This document shows positions 21,320-33,784 of a DNA stretch of 64,000 bases, one piece after another (position 1 is the stretch's first letter; each line of letters starts with the position of its first letter). A model generated the notes under the pieces. The model was not told the DNA's origin. It made no database searches and saw only the letters and a program-made list of their open reading frames with translations. The translations under genes and the position numbers were made by a program. This DNA comes from Malania oleifera (taxonomy: Eukaryota > Streptophyta > Magnoliopsida > Santalales > Ximeniaceae), in assembly GCF_029873635.1 (NCBI RefSeq), contig NC_080419.1, positions 66,360,823-66,424,822 on the forward strand, read 5' to 3'.

Positions 21320-24300
21320 GTGTTGACTCCGGGTGACGTTGAGAGGGCTGGAGACGTAGTTATAGGTACCATCATTGCTTTACCATATAAAATTATTGTT
21401 TTATTTGATACAGGTGCTACCCACTCTTTTATATTGGCGGGATATGTCAGAATAACTGGGGTGGAGGCACAATTATTATGTGAAGAATTGTCTGTGGGTA
21501 CGCCGATGGGATTTGTAGTGAGATGCAGGAAGGTGTTTCAAAATTTCCCAATAAGTATTCAGGAGAGAAAACTACCAGCTGATCTTGTGGTCCTACATAT
21601 GCAAGGGTTTGATGTGATACTGGGCATGGATTGGCTAGCAACTCATCACGCCAATATTGTTTGTCATCAAAGAGAAGTGATTTTCAGACCTTTGGTGAGC
21701 CAGAATTCAGATTCGTGGGTTCACACGCATGTGCCTCACCACAGTTAGTGTCGGCTATTCAGGTGAGGAGACTACTATAGGATGGTTTCCAGGGGTAAGT
21801 CGCATACATAAAAGAATTGTCGAAAGAAGAATTGGAACAAGCTGACATACTAGTAGTAAGGGAATTCCCTGACATCTTTCCAGAAGAATTGCCTGGTTTA
21901 CTGCCTGACCGTGAGATTGAATTTACTATAGATCTGTTGCCAGGGTCTACACCAATATCTAAATCACCTTATCATATGGCCCTAGTAGAGTTAAAAGAAT
22001 TGAAAGAACAGTTGCAGGAATTACTGGATAAAGGTTTCATCAGGCCCAGTGTGTCGCCTTGGGGTGCCCCAGTTCTATTCGTGAAAAAGAATGACGAGAC
22101 CATAAGGTTGTGTATCGATCATAGGGAGATAAATAAACTGACAGTCAAGAATAAATATCCTCTCCCTAGGATCGATGATTTATTTGATCAGCTGCAGGGG
22201 ACCCAGGTTTACTCTAAAATTGACCTGTGGTCGAGTTACCATCAAGTGAAAGTTAGAGCAAATGATATTTCGAAGACCGCATTTCGAACCTGATATGGGC
22301 ATTATGAGTTCTTGGTGATGCCATTTGGGTTGATGAATGCACCAATAGTATTCATGGATTTAATGAATCGAGTGTTTCACCAATATTTGGACCAATTTGT
22401 GGTTGTCTTCATTGATGATATACTAGTCTACTCGAGAAGTTTTTAGGAACACGAGCATCATCTGAAACTGGTGTTGCAGGTATTAAGGGAAAGAAAATTG
22501 TATGCAAAATTCAAGAATTGTGAGTTTTGGTTAAGGCAGGTTACCTTTCTCGGCCATGTGATCTCTGAAGAGGGAGTGTTAGTTGATCCGAGTAAAATAG
22601 AAGCAGTACTGAATTAGGAAAGGCCGGGAAATGTTCAAGAAGTTAGGAACTTTCTGGGATTGGAAGGCTATTACCGAAGCTTCGTGGATGGTTTCTCTAG
22701 GTTGTCTGGTCCGTTAACACGACTTACAAGGAAAAATGTGAAGTTTGATTGGACCGACGACTGTGAGCAGAGTTTTCAGGAGTTAAAGTGGCGGTTAGTT
22801 TCAACTCCAGTACTAGCTATTCCTTCAGGGGAGAATGGATTTGTGATATACAGTGATGCGTCCCTGAAGAGACTTAGGTGCGTATTAATGCAGCACAGTA
22901 GGGTTATTGTGTATGCGTCTAGATAGCTTAAAGAGTATGAGAGGAATTATCCTATCCATGATTTAGAGCTTGCTGCAGTGTGTATGCTCTCAAGATCTGA
23001 AGGCATTACCTATATGGTGGAAAGTGCGAGATTTTCACTTATCACAAGAGCCTAAAGTATTTCTTTACGCAGAAGGAACTAAATATGAGACAAAGAATGT
23101 GGCTAGAGCTTATTAAAGACTATGACTGCACCATTAATTACCACCAAGGGAAAGTGAATATGGTAGCTAATGCTTTGAGTAGGAAATCAATGGGACCAGT
23201 ACTAGCAGCCACGGAGATTCCGCATTCAATTTTGATAGATTTGGAGAGGCTCAGCATAGAATTGATAGAGGAAAGTCCTCAGCCAGCCATTGCCACTCTA
23301 GTGGTTCAGCCTACGTTATACGAGAGGATTAAAGTAGCCCAGAGTGATAATGTAGAGTTGGTAGAGGTAATGGCTAGGGTGTGAGCTGGTCAGGGTGAAG
23401 AATTCAGCATATCAGATGACGGAGCCATGTGGTTCCATACTAGGCTCTGTGTTCTTGCAGATACCGAGATCAAGAGAACTGTATTGGAGGAGGCTCACAA
23501 ATCCCTATACACCGTACATCTAGGTAGCACTAAAATGTATTAGGATCTACAGGAGTGCTTCTGGTGGAGTGGAATGAAGAGAGAGATAGCTAAATTTGTA
23601 TAGCAGTGCTTGACGTGCCAGTAGGTTAAAGCTGAGCACTAGAGATCAGCAGGGCAGTTGCAGCCATTGTTTATTCCTAAGTGGAAATGAGATCATGTTT
23701 CAATGGATTTCGTTATGGGATTACCACCAGTGTGACAGGAGTTGAATGCGATTTGGGTGGTTGTTGATTATTTGACGAAGACCGCTCATTTCATTCCTAT
23801 TAAAGTCAGCTATTCCATAGACATACTGGCAGAGATATATGTTCAGGAGATAGTTTGTGTTCATGGAGTGCCAGTATCCATAGTCTCGGACCGAGATCCT
23901 CAGTTTACTTCATGAGTCTGGAAAAGTTTTCAGGAGGCTATGGGTACACAGCTAGCATTTAGCATTGATTTCCACCCCTAAACAGATGGTCAGACTGAGA
24001 GGACGATCCAGGCATTGGAAGATATGCTTCGTGCTTGCGTGTTTGATTTTTGGGGTAGCTGGACCTAGTTTATTAGTTGAATTTGCCTATAATAACAGCT
24101 ACTAGGCTAGTATCAGCATGGCTCCATACGAGGCACTGTATGGCAGGAGATTTCGTTCTCTTCTTTTATGGGATGAAGTAGGTGAAAGGCGAGTGTTAGG
24201 TCCGGAGATTGTACAGCAGGCTTGTGATAAGGTCCAACTAATTAAAGAAAGAATCAGCACCGCGCAGAGTCGGCAGAAAAGCTACGCAGACACTCGCCGT

Positions 24301-24681
24301 CGAGAGCTGCAGTTTGATGTGGGAGATCAAGTATTTTTGAAGATAGCTCCTCTGAAAGGAGTTATGAGGTTTGGAAGGAAGGGCATGTTGAGCCCAAGGT
24401 ATATCGGCCCTTTTCAGATATTAGAGAGAATAGGTTTAGTTGCCTATAGGCTAGCTTTGCCGCCATCTTTGGCTTGAATTCATGACATGTTTCATGTTAT
24501 CAAGGATTCACTAGCTTATGAAGAGACGCCAGTGTAGATTTTAGACAGAAAGACACAAGAATTGTGTACTAAAGAAATTTAGCTATTGAAGATTTTGTGG
24601 AGGAACCATGCTATGGAAGAAGCCTCATGGGAACCTAAGGATGAAATCAAAAATAAATACCCACATTTGTTCCAAGAGTAA
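21320..24681 (+). pseudogene. pol pseudogene, element B (protease, RT, RNase H, integrase, chromodomain)
   Basis: Protease with intact DTGATHSF (about 21408-21431) and FDVILGMDWL (near 21615). Reverse transcriptase from about 21850 with [12 protein letters not shown] (usually LRSGYHQ) and an intact active site F-I-D-D-I-L-V-Y-S (22408-22434). RNase H with YSDAS (22849-22863), then a frameshift near 22980. Integrase has the HHCC region (23486-23625) and DDE residues at MDF (23704), SDRDP (23886) and Q-T-E-R (23988). Next come the GPY block (LSPRYIGPFQILERIG) and a chromodomain (24525-24678, KILWRNHAMEEASWEPKDE). About 60 bp between DMFHV and the chromodomain is deleted relative to element A. 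Several stops such as 22290, 22445, 23623 and 23641 sit where Gln, Arg or Trp is expected. The natural stop is TAA at 24679-24681. Confidence 0.93.
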
Positions 24682-24905
24682 TCAGGTAAGGTAAATAGTT
24701 AGGTAATGTTTCTTTTGTAGGTACATGTACTATTTAGTTAGTAAGTAGTTTTTTTTAATTGTATTTATGTAATCTCCCAAAACATAGAATGTAACCACGG
24801 TATTCCTCCACCATAAGTGAGGGCAGGTAATAAAATAGGTAGACCGTTTTGCCTTTAAAGAATGATGAGTTATATGAATTGTAAATTTCAAGAATGAAAT
24901 TTAGT

Positions 24906-24918
24906 AAGGAGGGAAGAA
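24906..24918 (+). other. Polypurine tract, element B
   Basis: AAGGAGGGAAGAA lies immediately before the 3' LTR start TGTAATGACC. Confidence 0.88.
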
Positions 24919-27034
24919 TGTAATGACCTGAAAAATAATGGTATTTAAATAATAAAGAGGGAGGGAAATGGAAAGAGAAATAGAAGGAGGTAGTAGACTT
25001 CGTCGACGAACGCTTCACGTTCGTCGACAACATTGCACTTTGGATGTAATAACCAAGAAGATTTACATAGGGCCTCGTCGAAGAACATAGGGAGTTTGTC
25101 GACGAGCTTATAAGGAGGCCTCATCGACGAAGACGCACCTCGTCGATGAGAAGATACCAAGAGGGGTTTTTAGGCAGTCTTAAATTTGTCGACGAGGATG
25201 GAGGGTTCATCAACGAAATTCCTTAATGGCTCGTCAACGAGATGACGTGTCTCTTCGATGAATCCCGGATTTTTCACAGAATTTCAGCGAAAGTCCCCTT
25301 TCTCTCTCTCTCTCTCTCTCTCTAAAATGCACCCCTCTCCCTCTCTTTTAGATCCCGGCCCCATTTCTTGTTGGATCGACGATCTGAAGCCACCACGACG
25401 CTCCTAGCGAAGTTCTCTACAAGTCTGCTGGAGCAGATCGTCAATGGAAGTGGTTTGAAATTCTTCCCAAATTCAAGGTAAGGTGTTTTATTTAGAATCT
25501 GCTTTCCCTATAGTTATAGGAAATGTAGTGTGTAAGAGAATATTGATATTTTGTTCTGGGGGATGTCATTTTTAGGGTGTTGAGTGGAGAACCCTGCGAG
25601 TGTAGGGTCAGAGTTCAGTGACGGCTTTCCAGAAACTAGGCAAGGGAAATATGCTATGCTAGGAGATTTTACTTATATTATTAGAGATTTTATATGCATG
25701 TATACCAGTTATTATGCAGTTTTATATAATAAGAGTATTAAAGAATGTGTGGCCTTAGTAGATATTATTTGATATAGAATTTTATGTAGTTTTTTCTCAA
25801 AATATCATGTTATATAGTATATACGAGCATATGTACATCTAGAGTTTTATTCATATCAATATATATTCAGATATTTACACAAACAGATGTATATACATGT
25901 ACACAAATGTTTACTCAGATCAGTATATATAGTATTCACAGAATGTCATGTTTTCCTAATGCCATAACACTCAATTTATACAGACATAATATATAGTTAT
26001 AGCATCAAGATGCTACAGACATGTTGTCCAGATATTACAGTACAATACAGAATTATAATGTTATGGTTACTTTGGAAACATGATAAAAATAGCAAAGATA
26101 ATTATAGTATATATATTTATGTAGTATCAAATCCCTGATGAGATATTACACATAGATACAGTCTATAGAGCATGGTACCGTTGCTATATATAGAATAGAG
26201 TGCAACCACATATATAAGATAGTATGTGGGTACTGTCAAACCATGCTCAGAGAGGATGGCGCTCCCCAGTTGGGTTGAGGGGGCTAGTTTGACGAGGTAG
26301 CAGTTCCAGTTCCGTGCTTAGGAGTGGATGTAGTTTGGCTGGATTGAGGTAGTGTAGAGTATAGTAACTTACCTGGAAAGCCAACCAGTGTTAAGTCTCA
26401 CCTATGGGCCGCACAATCCTGTCATGAGGGGTCAAATCATGATATACAGATTTTCAGGGAAAAACATAGTTATGTGTATGTATATAGTTTTACAGGATTT
26501 AATGTATATAGTATGATATTAGCTGTACGAAAGATAGAAAATTCAGATGATACAGTTATATTTCAAGCTACGATTAACATAAAATTTATTTATACTGATT
26601 TTCCAGGTTAATATTATTGATATGCAACTTGGTCGCCACACACCAATAATAGCATATTTCCACTTACTGAGCGTCAACTCATCCCATCATTTTAACATTT
26701 TTCAAGTGAGCCAGTTAGGCGAGCAGATTAGGCTCGTGGTTAGAGAGTCCCTTGGTTGCTCTGTACTTAGGGTAAGTTGGTACAAGGAGGTTTGAATTTT
26801 GGGTAAGTGATACTAGTATATGTACATATAATATGGAAAATTACTGGATTATGGTATTGTATGTATATTTGTGGTTTTGTGATTTATGTTTTCCCGCTGC
26901 ATAGGTGTGCCCACTATCTATAGAAATACTTCAGTGCCTATCTGAGGCCTGAGAGTCTATCGCAGGGATATGTAAGTAATATATATATTGATATAAAAAA
27001 AAAAGAAAAATGATATAATTTTGAGGTCGTTACA
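24919..27034 (+). repeat. 3' LTR of element B (2116 bp)
   Basis: TGTAATGACCTG ... GAGGTCGTTACA. It is longer than the 5' LTR because its palindrome array is longer (24998-25260, about ten motifs), but it lacks the short segment with TATAAAT seen at 15741. A CT run lies at about 25304-25322. Confidence 0.93.
24998..25260 (+). promoter_or_regulatory. GTCGAC-core palindrome array, 3' LTR of element B
   Basis: About ten variants of TTCGTCGACGAA or CTCGTCGACGAG (for example near 25000, 25020, 25076, 25097, 25120, 25139, 25187, 25207, 25229 and 25252). Confidence 0.6.
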
Positions 27035-27949
27035 GGTTGAGTGACACCTAATACACCAGGTCAATTAGCAGGGTTGACCTCAACTTAACCAATCCTTCTA
27101 GGTTAGATTATCGCCCCCTTAGACCACGCTTGGAGTATAACAATATTTTCACAATATGACCGGTATAGTGGTTGTGCTTCTCAATAAAGCAGATATGTAC
27201 CAAATGCAATCAATCATATGCACATCAACAGTATAGGTAATGTAAGCTCATTGATGTGAATATTTGTGCAAACAACACTCAACAAGATATTATCACCAGA
27301 ATGTTCAAGTGAGTTCTAAACAAGCTATGTCTTTGAAACAAGTTATATTAAATCTCAATGTTCAAGTAGAATTTCAAATATGTTTGATCAAATATTCAAA
27401 CTAACTCAAAATATTTTCCTTCAATGTAATGAGCTCAAGAGTAGTTTGAAAAATATTATAGCTTATAGAAAATTTTTTTGCACAACAAAATCAAAGCTAA
27501 GGGAATCTTGCAATAACAATGCGAAGATCCCTAAGCTTATTAGTTTGTCCCAACATAAAATTTATAATATTGAAATTTGTGGGATAAACTTAACTAAACT
27601 CCCCAAAAATGAATGACACAAACAAACAAGAATAGTGGGAGTATTAGTAGTATCTAGTAATCACAAGCACACTCAATAAGCACTCACAATATCAAGATGT
27701 ATGAAGGGAATAAATATTTGAGAGTATTTGGGCAATATGAGTTTTTGAAAAAGAGAGGATTTTGCACTAATGATTTTTGCTAATTATTGCTAATCCACAC
27801 AAATGAACTCATTTTTATAGGTTAGGGTAAAATTATAACCATTTAGGGCCCATAGGGAATTATTAAAAAAGATTTAAAACATATTAGAGCTTTTAAACCA
27901 TTTTAACCCTTTTAACTACGGTAAAAATTTAAATGACCCATGAAGGTTT

Positions 27950-28540
27950 CAGTGGCTGAACCAAGGTTCGATCACCCGAATAGACTCAACTTTGAAGAAC
28001 GTTTTAAATGGTTCAGTCACCCTAGTCTAGGTTCGGTAGCCTGAACAAAAGTTAGAAGTATTTGCTCTGAGGTTCGAGTGCCCGGGTTTGGGGTCGGTAG
28101 CCCGAACACTAGAGTTCGGTCACTGGAGGCACGATTTGAACTAAAATGCTCGGCAGCCCAAGTTGGTGAACTATCTTTTTCAAAGGGTTTGGGCACCCGA
28201 GTGAGATAGGGTCAAAACATGTTTAGTTGCCCAAAGCATGGTCAAACTGTTGACTTCTCAACAGTTCGGGCGCCCGAAGCATGGTCGAACTATTGACTTC
28301 TCAATAGTTCGGGCACCCGAGGTGATTTGTTCACCTGGGGTTCGGTTGCCCGAGGTCTCTCATTTTACCCTAATATTGTTCAATTCTATTCAACTTACTC
28401 CCCAAATTATGAATGATGATGGGGACTTATTTGTGCATATGTGTAGCGACTTAAGGTCTTTTCAAGGGTCGTTTTGAGATAGTCCCAAAGAAATCTGGCG
28501 TCGGTCGACCGAAGAGTGCCTTAATGACATTCGGTACCCT
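27950..28540 (-). promoter_or_regulatory. GGGCGCCC-core palindrome array in LTR N
   Basis: Repeated half and full palindromes of the type TTCGGGCGCCCGAA (for example GTTCGGGCGCCCGAAGC near 28263, TTCGGGCACCCGAGG near 28306, GTTCGGTCACTGG near 28114). On the minus strand they precede the TATA-like sequence. Function is inferred from position. Confidence 0.55.
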
Positions 28541-28860
28541 ATGGTCAGTCTATGCTCATGTTGAGCTTACAAAACCTACATGCATGTCATGTAGTGATTA
28601 TTACAGACCCATTTGAAATGAAATTATTACAGACCAACAAAATTAAATGCAAATACAATTGACAATAGTGGTCTTCATTCCTTTTGATTCTCCAAACGCC
28701 ATCATACGATGTGAGCATTGAGTTCCTTATGGTATCAATTGTATCTTTGCCATCCATGTGTGCAAAGAATTATCCCTGTTCATAAGCTCAGTGCACAGGT
28801 AAGATACATATGCTTTTTCAGCATCAAAATAAGGATCAGACTCAAAAAGTCAACAGTCAA

Positions 28861-29100
28861 TAAATCGTTGGTAATGCTACCCTTTTAGTGATGGTTATTA
28901 AAATCGTCAGTAATAATATCCTATTAGTAACAGTTATAAAATCGTTACTAATATTTGGGTTTTAGTGACGAATTTGAGTCGAGAAAATGTCAATCTATAG
29001 TGACGGTCTTAATCTTTTAGTGATGGTTTACAAATTGTCACTAATACTTCCTTACGGTATTATTAGTAACGTTTTTTCAAACCATCACTAATGCTTTGAA
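28861..29100. mobile_element. CACTA-type transposon end (inner part of the subterminal array)
   Basis: Continuation of the array of TTAGTGACGGT-like motifs in both orientations (for example CTTTTAGTGATGG near 28880, TATAGTGACGGTC near 29000, ACCATCACTAATGC near 29085). It joins to 15266 once LTR N and its contents are removed. Inside it the DNA becomes AT-rich (29100-29480) with no recognisable gene. Confidence 0.7.
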
Positions 29101-29489
29101 ATAATTAATTTTTTTTTGAAAATTAATGTAAAAACCTATAATTACATTTTAGCATACATAAAATTAAATCAAAATTACTAAAACATTCATAAATTATTAA
29201 AAAATAAAATACATACATATACAAATTCAAATTAAAAAATAAAAAATAATAATGTTCAGATAACAAATAATACATGAAAAGTCAGAAGCGGCACACATCC
29301 GACTATAGTGCTTGCCATCATCCTAGTTTTGTGATAGCCGCAAACCCTACAAAATAATAATTATACAAGAAATTAGCATACAATGTTTGAAAAACTATGT
29401 ATATACTATAATTAAAATAATTTGATAGCAAAATGATTGGACATTTGGATATAGTTTAAAAAAATGATACAATTGTAAATAACTAAGTT

Positions 29490-30363
29490 CGATCAGTCGA
29501 AATTCACCCCCACTCAATTCAGACCTCGTATGTTCGACTTGGACACCTGAGTGCTTAAAATGAATTAATTTTACTAAATTTGTTTGTATTCTAACTTTGA
29601 TTCTAAGTGGGGAAAAAGCTCCCAGAGAGGAGTTTTTGGGCACCCTCAACTCCGGCAAATCCAAGTTAATGTGACAGACGTGTTGGGATTGAACGCATTT
29701 AGTTTGGACCTCGTATGCTCAAATTGGATGCTTGGGTGCTTAAAATGAACTAAGTTTACTAATGTTGTTTGTATTTTAACTTTACTTCTAAGTGGGAAAA
29801 AAAGCTACTGGGGAGGAGATTTTGGACATCGTCAGATCTAGCACGTTCAGTTCGATGTCACAGACATGTCGAGACTATCCTAACTCAGTTTGGACATTGT
29901 ATGCCCGAATTGGACACTTGGGTAGTTAAAATCAACTAAGTTTACTAAATTTTCCTCTAAGCCCATAATTTCCAATTGGCATGGAATTTTTGGGCACCAT
30001 CAACTGCAACACGTAGAGATTAATGTCACAGACATGTCGGGATTGACCACACTCGGTTTGGACCTCGTATGCCAGACTTGGACACTTGAGTGCTTAAAAT
30101 GAGTTAAGTTTACTAAGTTTGTTTGTATTCTAACTTTGCTTCTAAGTGGTGAAAAAGCTCTCGGGGAGGAGTTTTTTGGCACCGTCCCTCAGCCTTGGGC
30201 ACGTCCAGGTCAATGTAACGGACGTGTCGAGACTGACACAATTCAGTTTGGACCTCGTATACCCGAATTGGACACCTGAGTGCTTAAAAATGAATTAATT
30301 TTAATTACTATGTTTGTATTCTAACTTTGCTTCTAAGAGAGGAAAAAGATCTCGAAGAGAAGT
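29490..30363. repeat. Tandem repeat, unit about 185 bp, about 4.7 copies
   Basis: The anchor GACCTCGTATG or a close variant occurs at about 29522, 29707, 29893, 30061 and 30251, spacings of 185, 186, 168 and 190 bp. Each unit also contains GACACTTGAGTGCTTAAAAT, TTTGTTTGTATTCTAACTTT and GGGAGGAG variants. The short third spacing reflects a small deletion. The array ends at the insertion point of copia element M. It lies inside the CACTA-like unit. Confidence 0.88.
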
Positions 30364-31678
30364 TGTTGGCCTAACAAGGATTAGAGTTTTTTTTTTTATG
30401 ATAACAAATCAAGGGTGTACTTAATATGTTTGTTTAAGTATTTATCAGGTCTTCAAAAAGAGCTTATGAGATCGAGTTCATGTGTTTGAAGAAAATGGAT
30501 GAAGTTTATACTCAAGGCAATGTGCTATGATAGATGTCAAAGTATATTGAAGTTAGAAAGCTTCAAGTTGGATATAGAAAGCAAGCCAAAACATGAAAGC
30601 TTTGTTCTTAAGATAGAGTTATTATATATATAAGTCTTGTGTAAGTACTTTACACATTCAATATGAATGCATGAAGCTCTTAGGAAAGTTTAAATGACTT
30701 AGAGACCTTATTTGAAAATCATGGAAAATGTTTTAAAGTCTTACTTATGTTTTTCCAAGATCCAAGTAAAGTTTTGAAATCAAAATTTGAAAAATCACTT
30801 AAGCTAAAAGCAAGATAGGCGACTGATGAATCATCATCAGGCGAATGACATTTTTATGTGCTTTTTAAGAAAGCAAACAGAACCGAGATAGATAACTGGC
30901 CCCTAAAGCTCAGTCGACTTGACCCAACACTGTGTTTTCAAAATATGCTGAACTTAAAAGGCTCACATGAGTGACCTCGGGCACAGTCGACTAAAGTTCG
31001 TGTTTTAACTTTTAAACAGCATTTAAAAAGTTTCCAAATTTGATTTCTTGGGCTCCAAACTAGAGATTACTTGGGAAATAATGCAAGTAACTTGGGGAAA
31101 ATGTAAAGTAACTTTACTACTCTAAAAATACTTGTTATTTTCACAAATTACACACAAGCAATCGAGCTCATACAAATTACAAATTCAAAGTTCTCCTGAT
31201 GAAATATTTTCTGAAGTATTGCTGTGTTTTTTTCTGAAACAACCCATGATTTTATAATCTTTTCTATTGAGAATTTCAATTCAAATTAGAACCCTGGTGA
31301 TATTATACTAAGCTTCGCTCTTCTATATTGATTATTATTGAAGTATATTATTTTTCAATTGCACAAATCTGCTCTAACAGAGAGTTCTACTTGTATGAAC
31401 CATGTTTGTTCTTGTTTCTTGTTTTCTTGATGATTTCGGATTGTTGGATCATTGCCTAGCGAGAGGGGATTCTCATTAGAGAGGTGAACTCCACCTTTGA
31501 GGGAGAGAGGTTGCAACATCACTTGGTAACGAAGTTGGGAAGGAAAATCCTCACAGCGTGTTGCTTAGGGCAAGGACGTAGGCTTTTGACCAAACCTTGT
31601 AAAAAATCTGGTCTTCAGTTCTTCTTCCCCAATCTCTTTACTTTATTGCAAATTTATAATTTGCATGTATGCTTATAG

Positions 31679-33784
31679 TGTAGATACCCAGAGAATTATA
31701 GAAATTAAATAATAAAGGAAAAGAGAGGAAAAGTATTTTTCCAAAGGGATTCAACAGGGACTCGTTGATGAGCACAGAATACTCGTCGACGAGTGGCCTA
31801 TTGAGAATATCGATGAGGACACGTGTCTCATTGACGAAGAGAAGCCAAGAGGGGTTATATCAGAGCTTGAAGTTCGTCAACGAAGGTTACAAGTTCGTCG
31901 ATGAACTCACCACTTGGACTCGTCGACGAGGTGACATGTCTTATCGACGAGGCCGCACTTTATAAATATGCCAAACCCGGGTTTCCAACTAGAACTGCAT
32001 GCAAAAACTCCTTCTCTCTCTCTAGAATTTCGTATCCTCCACCTTCTATTTACATTTTCAGCTTCTTTCTTTGCTAGTTCAACAATCGGAAGCGGCCACG
32101 CTACTCCTAGGAAGATTCTCTACAAGTATGCTAGAGTAGGTTGTTGGTTAGGCCAACTTGGGCACCATCCCAAAATTTGGGTAAATTGGTTATTTTAAGT
32201 TTTATAAGGTATTTGGTATTTTTGGACTAAGGAAAATGTATTAGGTGAGATAATACTAGAGTTTTTTTGGGGAAATGTGAATTTCAGGGTATTGAGCTGG
32301 GAACACACACAGTAGCAAGTTTGGTTAATTTTGTGGGCTTCTCAATAAGTCAGGTAAGGGGATAAATTGAGTCAGCATGTCATACAACATTTATTTTCAA
32401 AAAAATATGTATGTTATAGAATTATGTTTGGGAATACTATTGTTGAACAGGGAAATGGTTTTAACACATTTTATAAGAAAATATGATTTCATAACAAATT
32501 ATGAGTTTAGAAGGCTACTTACATTTGTGTGGCATGAGTATAATATTTCCATGAAAATTATGTTATACTAAAATATTATGATGTTTCCAAGATAAGCATG
32601 ATATAATATTTTTCAGGAAAATCATAAAAACAGTACAGGATCAATGGTTTTAAGAATATTACGTTTAACAGTACAAGAATTTCATGTTTAATATGTTATG
32701 ATATGCCGGTGCTGGTGCCATGATTTATATGTTATGATATGACGACGCAAATGCTATAATTATACATGTTATGTAAAGATTCAAGAAAATATTATCATGT
32801 CATGTTTAACTCTGAAATATGAAACTGCTATGTTTCAATATCATGAAATGTATTATATGTTATCAGAACTAGGATGGCTTAGTTTAGTTTTACGAAACAC
32901 AGTACCGTAGCTATATGTTCACCATTATGTTTATTTTAGTGCTACCACACATCTCAAATAAGGGAGATGACAATCAATGTGACTTTATTGGAGTGTTATA
33001 GTTCCCTTGGTAGTTTGGCACAGGTGGAACAGGCCTATCATACTTACACACCTATGTTTGACTTAACATGGTCAGCTAGCCATTGCTAGGTCCCATCTAG
33101 AGGCTGGACAATCCTGTCATGTGGGGGGGGGGGGGGGTAAGACATGACAACAACTAGCTATCTATCCTAGATAATATTTCAGTATGGTATAGTTATGTAA
33201 GATGATTTTCCTGTACATTAATTTAGTATGTTAAACTATGTTATGACAAATCATGTTTTATTCAGATATGATACAAACTATTTTTACCAGATATGAATTA
33301 TGTACTGTTTATATGTATAACACGAATATACTTATGTTGCCACACACTGATGTTAGTTTATCTCCCTTACTGAGAGGTGTCTCACCCCAGCATTACAATA
33401 TTTCAGGAAATCCAAGTAGAAGGGCAGATAGAGCCTTGCAGTAGTAGAGGTTGACTTAGTTGTCCTGTCAGAAGGGTAAGTTGTTGAGCTTGGGTCAGCT
33501 TGGTTTTTGGGTCAAGATCCTTAGATACCTTGGTGGTCTTTTTGGGACATTTGTATATATATAACACATTTAGTAAAACTTTGGTATTGTGTTTGATGTG
33601 GTATGACATGTATGTAATTTATGTTTTTCACTGCTTAGGTATCAAAGATGTATGACAGGTATATCCCTGGTGCCCATGGGTTCAAGTTGATTATGACTAT
33701 GACATTTTAGCAGGTTATCAGGGTTATTATGAATGCTGTTATGTAGGGAAAAAAAATAAATAGCAAAATAGGCAAGTCGTTACA
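31679..33784 (+). repeat. Solo gypsy LTR L (2106 bp)
   Basis: Begins TGTAGATACCC and ends GGCAAGTCGTTACA, with perfect 5-bp duplications TATAG at 31674-31678 and 33785-33789. It belongs to the LTR subfamily of elements A and J. It contains a palindrome array (31760-31950, for example CTCGTCGACGAG), a TATA-like TTTATAAATATGCC near 31969, CT-rich sequence, a short version of the minisatellite near 32700-32760, and a run of 15 G at 33123-33137. Confidence 0.93.
31760..31977 (+). promoter_or_regulatory. GTCGAC-core palindrome array and TATA box in LTR L
   Basis: About eight motifs of the type CTCGTCGACGAG (31783-31795 and others up to 31950) lie directly before ACTTTATAAATATGCC (TATA near 31970) and a CTCTCTCTCT tract near 32012. 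Confidence 0.62.

Larger units (their letters stand above)
15557..27034 (+). mobile_element. Ty3/gypsy Tekay-type chromovirus, element B
   Basis: A full-length element with both LTRs (15557-17536 and 24919-27034), primer site, gag, pol and polypurine tract. Flanking 5-bp duplications are GGTGG (15552-15556) and GGTTG (27035-27039), differing by one base. Removing the element restores the sequence CGGGTGGAGTGACACC, matching the related LTRs E and G in part. A solo copia LTR (D) splits gag. Coding regions are broken by stops and frameshifts, and the element is not autonomous now. Confidence 0.94.
15267..28855 (-). repeat. Solo LTR N of a SIRE-like copia family, minus strand, split by element B
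   Basis: The LTR begins TGTTAGCTTTGGTG at 15267 and ends CTCAAAAAGTCAACA at 28855, with perfect 5-bp duplications GTCAA at 15262-15266 and 28856-28860. No internal region adjoins either end, so it is a solo LTR left by recombination. Without element B it is about 2.1 kb. It resembles LTR G (35471-37738) and E (50916-55121). On the minus strand it has a palindrome array (about 28540-27940; TTCGGGCGCCCGAA type) upstream of a TATA-like sequence near 27815. Confidence 0.9.
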
